64,000 nucleotides of DNA from Gemmatimonadaceae bacterium. GTDB taxonomy: Bacteria > Gemmatimonadota > Gemmatimonadetes > Gemmatimonadales > Gemmatimonadaceae. The notes beneath the pieces are model-generated. The model had not been told where the DNA came from and ran no database searches. It worked only from the letters and a program-made list of their open reading frames with translations. Every line of letters starts with the position of its first letter. Position 1 is the stretch's first letter. Location of the stretch: the NCBI GenBank assembly GCA_019637445.1, contig JAHBVS010000001.1:779586-843585 (forward strand), given 5' to 3'. The translations under genes and the position numbers were made by a program. Shown piece by piece: positions 58,961-64,000 of this stretch.

Positions 58961-59310
58961 CGTTCCTCCCCGCCCTGCTTTGCTGCCGCCGCCGCGCGTC
59001 GCCGCGCCTCGGCTTCCTCCTCTCGGCGTTGGTCGGCCATCAGTCCCCGGTACATCGAGTAGAAGGCCGCGCCTGCGCCGATGAACACCCCCAGGAGCAC
59101 GAACGGGCCGTCGGTCCCGACCTTCGCATCCAGCCATTTCCCGATCCAGAGGAACAGCAGGATCGAGGCGACGAACTGGAAGCCCAAACCGACGTACTTG
59201 CCTGCCCCGCCAAGGGATGCGACTCCCTTGGAGCCTGACAACCGGGCGATGGGATCCTCGTCTGTAGGACGGGAACCCGACCGGTCGGCAGAGGGCGGGT
59301 CGTGCTCCAT
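58957..59310 (-). CDS. AtpZ/AtpI-family protein
   Basis: Start at ATG 59310. The 117 residues have two membrane helices (Y-V-G-L-G-F-Q-F-V-A-S-I-L-L-F-L-W-I-G-K-W-L-D and V-L-L-G-V-F-I-G-A-G-A-A-F-Y-S-M-Y-R), the AtpZ pattern with G-K-W-L-D between them, and a charged Ala/Arg-rich C-terminal tail. First gene of the atp cluster, preceded by a good promoter; the predicted start of transcription is a few bases from the ATG, so it may be leaderless. Confidence 0.8.
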   Translation of the reverse strand: MEHDPPSADRSGSRPTDEDPIARLSGSKGVASLGGAGKYVGLGFQFVASILLFLWIGKWLDAKVGTDGPFVLLGVFIGAGAAFYSMYRGLMADQRREEEAEARRRAAAAAKQGGEER

Positions 59311-59321
59311 TTCAGCCGTGG

Positions 59322-59350
59322 AAATTACGACTTTGTGAAATATTTCGCAA
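59322..59350 (-). promoter_or_regulatory. Promoter of the atp cluster
   Basis: On the minus strand TTGCGA (59345-59350) and TAATTT (59322-59327) are spaced by 17 bp. Expected initiation near 59315 is only about five bases from the AtpZ ATG at 59310, consistent with a near-leaderless message. Confidence 0.66.
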
Positions 59351-59524
59351 GCGATTTGGGGCTCCGGAAACGGGGTGTGACGGGCCCCCTCGACCGCTCG
59401 TCTCGACCCCAGATGTCCACAGGTTATCCACGGACATTTCCCCATCCGGCTGGATTTCAGGCAGCAGTTTCGTGATGTGTAGCCAACCCCAGTTGCTGCC
59501 GATACTTAGCCGTGACCTGGGCGT

Positions 59525-59553
59525 TTGACGAATCGTCCCGTTGTTGATAAGTT
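59525..59553 (+). promoter_or_regulatory. Promoter of the BsuPI-like lipoprotein gene
   Basis: TTGACG (59525-59530) and TAAGTT (59548-59553) are spaced by 17 bp. A strong Shine-Dalgarno AAGGAAGG follows before the ATG at 59593. Confidence 0.6.
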
Positions 59554-59592
59554 CTGCCTACCCCCCCAAGCGCGCTCTAAGGAAGGTGTCCG

Positions 59593-60054
59593 ATGACTGA
59601 AAAGCTCCCCCTCACACTTGTCGCCGTTGCGGTGCTCGCGTTTGCGTGCGGGCCGCGTCAGCGAAGTGAGAGTGGAGCGGATCAGTCGCCGGCAACGCGT
59701 ACGGCTCGCAGCGGCAACACGCCGCTCGCCCCATCGCTCGACGTTTCCGTGACTGACGGTGTGCGCTTCGAGTTCGAAGTCGCCAACGCGAGCAACAAGA
59801 AGCTCGAGCTGATGTTCCCCGACGGGCGTACGCACGACGTGATCGTGCTCGACTCGATCGGCCGCGAGGTGTGGCGCTGGAGCGAGGGCCGGCTGTTCAC
59901 GCAGGCCGTGCAGAATCGCGTGCTGCGCGCGAGCGATTCGATTCGCTTCGAGGAAGCGTGGAAGGACGCGGCGCCTGGCACCTACACGGCCGTGGCCACG
60001 CTGGCGAGCGTGAACTTCCCGCTCGAACAACGCGTGGCGTTCACCGTGCGTTAG
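59593..60054 (+). CDS. BsuPI-domain lipoprotein
   Basis: A 153-residue protein with a signal and lipobox (V-L-A-F-A-C-G). The mature region holds V-R-F-E-F-E-V-A-N-A-S-N-K-K-L-E-L-M-F-P-D-G, then D-S-I-G-R-E-V-W-R-W-S-E-G and G-T-Y-T-A-V-A, the intracellular proteinase inhibitor (BsuPI) beta sandwich. Here it is exported, so the name may not reflect the role. It is preceded by a good promoter and ribosome site. Confidence 0.82.
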   Translation: MTEKLPLTLVAVAVLAFACGPRQRSESGADQSPATRTARSGNTPLAPSLDVSVTDGVRFEFEVANASNKKLELMFPDGRTHDVIVLDSIGREVWRWSEGRLFTQAVQNRVLRASDSIRFEEAWKDAAPGTYTAVATLASVNFPLEQRVAFTVR

Positions 60055-60122
60055 TTGCTCGCGGAGGGCGCGGCTCGGGTTAGATTGAGCGACCCCCGCC
60101 GGACCCCAAGCCCCGCGAGCCC

Positions 60123-61139
60123 GTGAGCCAGACTGTAACCCGTGATCCCGCCGCTGACGCGCGGGACCTAGAGCTTCTTGCCCGTCTTGCCGAAGCGCGC
60201 AAGGAGATGGCCGTGCAGATCGGCCAGCGCATCGTCGGCCAGCACGACATCGTCGACAGCATGACCAGCGCCATCCTCGCCGGCGGCCACGTGCTGCTGG
60301 TGGGTGTGCCAGGCCTGGCCAAGACGCTGCTCATCGCCACTCTGGCGGACGCCCTGGATCTGCACTTCTCGCGCATCCAGTTCACGCCGGACCTCATGCC
60401 CAGCGACATCACCGGCACCGAGCTGCTGGAGGAGGACCACGGCACCGGCAAGCGCGCATTCACCTTTGCGCAGGGCCCGGTGTTCGGCAACATCGTGCTG
60501 GCCGACGAGATCAACCGCGCGCCGCCGAAGACGCAGGCCGCGCTGCTGCAGGCGATGCAGGAGCACACGGTGACGGTAGCGGGCAAGACGTATCAACTGC
60601 CCGAGCCGTTCTTCGTGTTGGCCACGCAGAACCCCATCGAGCAGGAAGGGACGTACCACTTGCCCGAGGCGCAGCTGGACCGGTTTATGTATGAACTGCG
60701 CATCGGCTACCCGAGTGTGGCCGAGGAAGAGGCGATCGTCTCGCAGACCACGGGCGTAATGAAGGGCGCGGTGAAGCCCGTGCTCACGGCCGCCGAGGTG
60801 CTGGAGATGCAGAAGTTGGTGCGGCGTCTGCCGGCGCCGCCTTCGCTGGTGAAGTACGCGGTGGGTCTCGCGCGCGCGACGCGTCCGGGGGAGCCGGAGG
60901 CGACGGCGGCGGTGAAGAAGTACATCAGCTTTGGGGCTGGGCCGCGCGCGGGGCAGAATCTCGTGCTCGGCGCCAAGGCGCGGGCGGCGATGGATGGGCG
61001 AGCGGTGCCGGATCTTGAGGATGTGGATGCGGTGGCGTTCTCGGTGCTGCGGCACCGTGTGGTGCTCAACTTCCAGGCGGAGGCTGAGGGGGTTGGGATT
61101 GAGCAGATTCTCGGGCTTGGCGGGGCGAAGGGGCGCTAG
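60123..61139 (+). CDS. MoxR-family AAA ATPase
   Basis: A 338-residue ATPase from GTG 60123. Walker A G-V-P-G-L-A-K-T, Walker B I-V-L-A-D-E-I-N-R-A-P-P-K-T-Q-A-A-L-L, sensor 1 A-T-Q-N-P-I-E-Q-E-G-T-Y and L-P-E-A-Q-L-D-R-F are classic MoxR. Partners are usually a VWA/DUF58 gene downstream, but the next gene is a SARP regulator. It probably acts as a chaperone in protein-complex maturation. Confidence 0.9.
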   Translation: MSQTVTRDPAADARDLELLARLAEARKEMAVQIGQRIVGQHDIVDSMTSAILAGGHVLLVGVPGLAKTLLIATLADALDLHFSRIQFTPDLMPSDITGTELLEEDHGTGKRAFTFAQGPVFGNIVLADEINRAPPKTQAALLQAMQEHTVTVAGKTYQLPEPFFVLATQNPIEQEGTYHLPEAQLDRFMYELRIGYPSVAEEEAIVSQTTGVMKGAVKPVLTAAEVLEMQKLVRRLPAPPSLVKYAVGLARATRPGEPEATAAVKKYISFGAGPRAGQNLVLGAKARAAMDGRAVPDLEDVDAVAFSVLRHRVVLNFQAEAEGVGIEQILGLGGAKGR

Positions 61140-61281
61140 GTATCGGCGCTGATTGCGTCCCATTGGACGCCGGCGTCCTTCGAACCTCTCGTCGACCGCC
61201 CGGTAGCGCCTCGCGCTGCCGGGCGGTACCGTTTCCGCCCCGGTGACGGCCGAGTGACGGTGCTTCGCGGGACTACTGCCT

Positions 61282-64000
61282 ATGCGGAAACGGCGTGATG
61301 AGGTAGCGAGGATCCGGGTACGCGTCCTGGGGGCGGCCGACTTCCAGATTGGCCAACGGCGCGTGGGGATGAACACCGAGGTGTTGTTTGCCCTCGGGCT
61401 CTACCTGACGACGCGGGCGGGCGAGCGGGTGCCGCGCGAGGACATTCTCCACCTCCTCTGGGGAGACGAGGACGGCGCCACACGGCGACACGCATTGCGC
61501 CAGCTGCTTTATCGGCTGCGCGAGAAGGGGCTGACGCTGGACGAGGACGGGGATGTCATCCGCCTCGATGCTGCGCGCGTGGACAGCGATGTGCGCAGCG
61601 CGCTGGCATCTGATTGGTGCGAGCAGGCCAGCGGGGAGGCCATCATCGCGGCGGGCGAGCCGATGCCGGTGTTCAGTCGGCGGATGAGTGGCAGCTTCCT
61701 CGCTTGGTATGACGAGTTGCGCGAGCGCGTGCTGGCGCAGCACCGGAAGGCCGCGCTGCTCCAGATCGGCAATGCGCGGCGCGAGGGACGGTGGGCTGAC
61801 CTGGAGCGTTGGGCCCAGCCCATCCTCCGCTCGGACCCGTTCAATGAGGAGGCCACGATGGCGCGCGCCGAGAGCGCGGCGATGGCCGGGTCCAAGACGC
61901 GGGCGATTGAGATTCTCGACACGTATCTGTCGGAAGTGGGGGACATCTCGCCGGAGCTTGGGAAGCCGGCGTTGGCGCTGCGGAAGCGGCTGGCCGAGCG
62001 GCGGGCGGACTGGGTGCAGCGAGGGCCGCGAGAGGTGCCGCTGGTGGGGCGGGCGGATCTGATGCGACGTCTTACCGGGCTGGTGGAGGCTGCGTGGCGT
62101 GGGGAGGGTGGTGCGGTGATGCTGGTGGGTGCGCCGGGGATTGGGAAGACGCGGTTGGCGATGGAGGCGAGGGCGTATGCGGAGCTGAAGGGGATGCGGA
62201 CGGTGGTGATAAGGGCGGAGGCGGGGATGGGGGAAGTGCCGCTGGCCGTACCACTTGCGATCGGAAGGGAGCTCCTTGCGACGGACGAAGTAAACGGGTC
62301 GAGTCCCGCGACACTTGGACTGCTTCGTCGAATTGCTCGGACGACCGACGTCATGACGTTTATGGACTCAGACGACGTCCGCCCGTCATCTGACCAGTAC
62401 GTTGCGGCGCTGTCGGATGCGCTCGTGGCATGCCAAAGCGCTCGCAGATACTTCGTTCTCGTCGAGGATGCGCATTGGATTGACGAGGACTCGCGGGAGG
62501 TGCTTGCCGTCCTCGCCTCGCGTCTAGTGCAGAAGCGAATCTGCTTCGTGCTTACGAGCCGAAGCGCACACACCGAAGATGGGTCGCGACCCCATCCGGC
62601 TTGGTCAACAGTTAGAGTTCCTCCCCTGGACCTAGAGAGCTCATCGCAGCTTGCTCAGCGCACAGCGCACGCGCATTCGTCAGCGCTTAGCACCGAGACG
62701 GCAGGAGATATTGCCTCAGTCGGCGGCGGCAACCCTCTTTTCGTTCGCGAGCTTAGCCTGCAGGCGACGCGGCGGGAACCGAGCGTTGCGTTGCCCACAA
62801 CTCTCGAGAGCGTCATTGGAGACCGCCTGAGTCGCCTCAGGCCTGCGCCGCTTGCTCTGCTGAGAACAGTCCTGCTGCTCGGGAGCGAGGCGACTGCGGC
62901 TCGCGTTCGCGAGGTATCAAGCACTCCCGCGCCTGACTTCGGCAGCGCGATCGAGGCGCTCGAGGACGACGGAATCGTTACTGCCCACTCGGATGGCGTG
63001 CTGTCACTTCACGAGTGCTGGCGAAGGACATTAGCCGCCTCGCTCTCTCCAGCGACTGCTAGTGCGCTCTCGCTGCGCTGCGCCGACGCTTTGCTTGCCG
63101 AGGGTGAGAGCTCGCTGTCTGCGTCTGGACTTTGGAAGGCTTCCGACTTGTACAGAAGCGCGGGCATGTCCGCGAAGGCCCAGCTTCTCTGTGAAGCGGC
63201 GGCACGTCGCTACTATGACGCGGGTCTCATCGGCCAGAGCATCGACGTCTTTCGACGGGCAGTGGACATCTCACCGAACTCCGCGGCCGAGCCACGTGTT
63301 CGCATTGGGCTCGCGAGAGCACTACTCGCGGCAGGGAGACCGAAGGACTCGATCCAATCACTCAATCCGATACGAGCATCGGGGGCTCACGGCTTCGAGG
63401 ACACAAGAGAGACCGCGGCGAGCGCGCTCGCCCTTGAGACCGAGGCAAGTGCTAAGCTCTGCATGGAGCACAGCCGACTCCTTGCTGGAATGCTCGAGTC
63501 AGCTTCAGACAGGTCGATGTCGACAGAATTTCGGCTCGCTCTGTGTATGTCAGTCGCACGGCTAGCGGCGAATGCTCACGAGCATGCGATTGAGCGCAAG
63601 AACGCCGCTCTTGTCGACTCCCTGCGCTCCGAACTGCCGCGTAACCTGAGCGGACTGCTCGCGGCAATGATTTTCAGAACTGAGCATGGCCCAAGTGACG
63701 AGCTCTTTGAACTACATGCCACTGTCGAGACCGGCTTGTTCGGAGCCGTCGGCACAACCTCGTGGTGCGCGAGTCAAAGAATACTGGCCCACTCGCTGCG
63801 CCTTCACGGCTTCTGCGATCGAGCACTGTCGGCGGCGGCCCGAGCTCACTCAAGGGCGTCCCAAGCGGCGCTCCCCGATGACGCAGCGATTGCCGCCGAG
63901 CTCTGCGCGAACATTGCGCTCGACTACTGCAACCTTGAAGCGGCGCGCCAGTGGATCAACTCCGCCGAGCAAGATTCGCTTCGCCCCGACTACAGGCAAC
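61282..64000 (+). CDS. SARP-type transcriptional regulator with AAA ATPase and helical repeat region (3' end cut)
   Basis: An open frame of 906 codons runs to the window edge from ATG 61282. Residues 10-100 form a winged helix of the OmpR/SARP type (E-D-I-L-H-L-L-W-G-D), then the bacterial transcriptional activator domain (A-L-L-Q-I-G-N-A-R-R-E-G-R-W, L-R-S-D-P-F-N-E-E). From about 250 an ATPase has P-L-V-G-R, Walker A G-A-P-G-I-G-K-T and Walker B Y-F-V-L-V-E-D-A-H-W-I-D. The rest is helical, TPR-like. Such proteins switch on gene clusters on small-molecule or stress signals. Third-position GC falls after about 62250. Confidence 0.87.
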   Translation, partial: MRKRRDEVARIRVRVLGAADFQIGQRRVGMNTEVLFALGLYLTTRAGERVPREDILHLLWGDEDGATRRHALRQLLYRLREKGLTLDEDGDVIRLDAARVDSDVRSALASDWCEQASGEAIIAAGEPMPVFSRRMSGSFLAWYDELRERVLAQHRKAALLQIGNARREGRWADLERWAQPILRSDPFNEEATMARAESAAMAGSKTRAIEILDTYLSEVGDISPELGKPALALRKRLAERRADWVQRGPREVPLVGRADLMRRLTGLVEAAWRGEGGAVMLVGAPGIGKTRLAMEARAYAELKGMRTVVIRAEAGMGEVPLAVPLAIGRELLATDEVNGSSPATLGLLRRIARTTDVMTFMDSDDVRPSSDQYVAALSDALVACQSARRYFVLVEDAHWIDEDSREVLAVLASRLVQKRICFVLTSRSAHTEDGSRPHPAWSTVRVPPLDLESSSQLAQRTAHAHSSALSTETAGDIASVGGGNPLFVRELSLQATRREPSVALPTTLESVIGDRLSRLRPAPLALLRTVLLLGSEATAARVREVSSTPAPDFGSAIEALEDDGIVTAHSDGVLSLHECWRRTLAASLSPATASALSLRCADALLAEGESSLSASGLWKASDLYRSAGMSAKAQLLCEAAARRYYDAGLIGQSIDVFRRAVDISPNSAAEPRVRIGLARALLAAGRPKDSIQSLNPIRASGAHGFEDTRETAASALALETEASAKLCMEHSRLLAGMLESASDRSMSTEFRLALCMSVARLAANAHEHAIERKNAALVDSLRSELPRNLSGLLAAMIFRTEHGPSDELFELHATVETGLFGAVGTTSWCASQRILAHSLRLHGFCDRALSAAARAHSRASQAALPDDAAIAAELCANIALDYCNLEAARQWINSAEQDSLRPDYRQ

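Noticed and set aside
59414-59436. A TTATCCACG and a TGTCCACAG that resemble DnaA boxes, near the atp operon
   Set aside because: Only two imperfect matches are present, without an AT-rich unwinding region or dnaA/dnaN neighbours, so an origin is not supported.

Overview
The window is GC-rich bacterial chromosome with dense, often 4-bp-overlapping genes, many GTG/TTG starts, few strong Shine-Dalgarno sites, and secreted proteins ending their signal peptides in A-Q-Q or A-Q. The gene content (glutaryl-CoA dehydrogenase plus ETF, NAD-type isocitrate dehydrogenase, S9 peptidase with CstA, F-type ATP synthase with AtpZ, SARP-type regulator) fits a heterotrophic, probably aerobic, Gram-negative soil or water bacterium. 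Gemmatimonadota is my best guess; this is inference, because no rRNA or marker gene is present.

Layout. 1-10.5 kb: core metabolism and housekeeping (partial etfB, a membrane di-iron hydroxylase, two short-chain dehydrogenases, gcdH, a SprT-like protease, a metallophosphoesterase, an isocitrate dehydrogenase). 10.7-15.4 kb: cstA, a secreted S9 peptidase and a YbdD-like small protein, which together suggest peptide or pyruvate uptake. 15.4-21.9 kb: a minus-strand sugar cluster (GH109-like enzyme, Na+ symporter, nucleotidyltransferase, galactokinase-like GHMP kinase, MFS transporter). 22.0-25.1 kb: an XRE/nucleotidyltransferase toxin-antitoxin-like pair, then a sugar nucleotidyltransferase, a cupin and a ferredoxin-like protein.

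25.1-55.95 kb is a metal-resistance island of about 31 kb with no integrase, transposase or tRNA visible. It holds copCD, a BlaI-type repressor with an M56 (BlaR1-like) membrane protease, a long plus-strand copper operon (copA, copB, a P1B-3 ATPase, patatin, lycopene-cyclase-domain protein, DUF5676-like protein, MBL/beta-CASP protein and a chimeric remnant gene), a divalent-metal Czc operon with a P-II-like protein and a P1B-4 ATPase, a short CDF transporter, and a Cus-type Cu/Ag efflux operon. Four promoters in the island (copC, the regulator operon, copA, cus) carry the same small dyad, TTTAC-N5-GTAAA or a one-mismatch version. The Czc promoter lacks it. This points to a copper-specific BlaI/M56 regulon. 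The M56 protein has no beta-lactam sensor domain; it ends in an extracytoplasmic tail with eight His and three Cys, so it is a candidate copper-sensing antirepressor. This is the best candidate in the window for an undescribed system.

55.95-59.3 kb: the Fo half of ATP synthase plus delta (atpZ, an AtpI-like gene, atpB, atpE, atpF, atpH). F1 genes atpAGDC are not in the window. atpE is flanked on both sides by strong hairpins. 59.6-64 kb: a BsuPI-like lipoprotein, a MoxR ATPase, and the first 906 codons of a SARP-type ATPase regulator whose base composition changes abruptly about one third of the way in.
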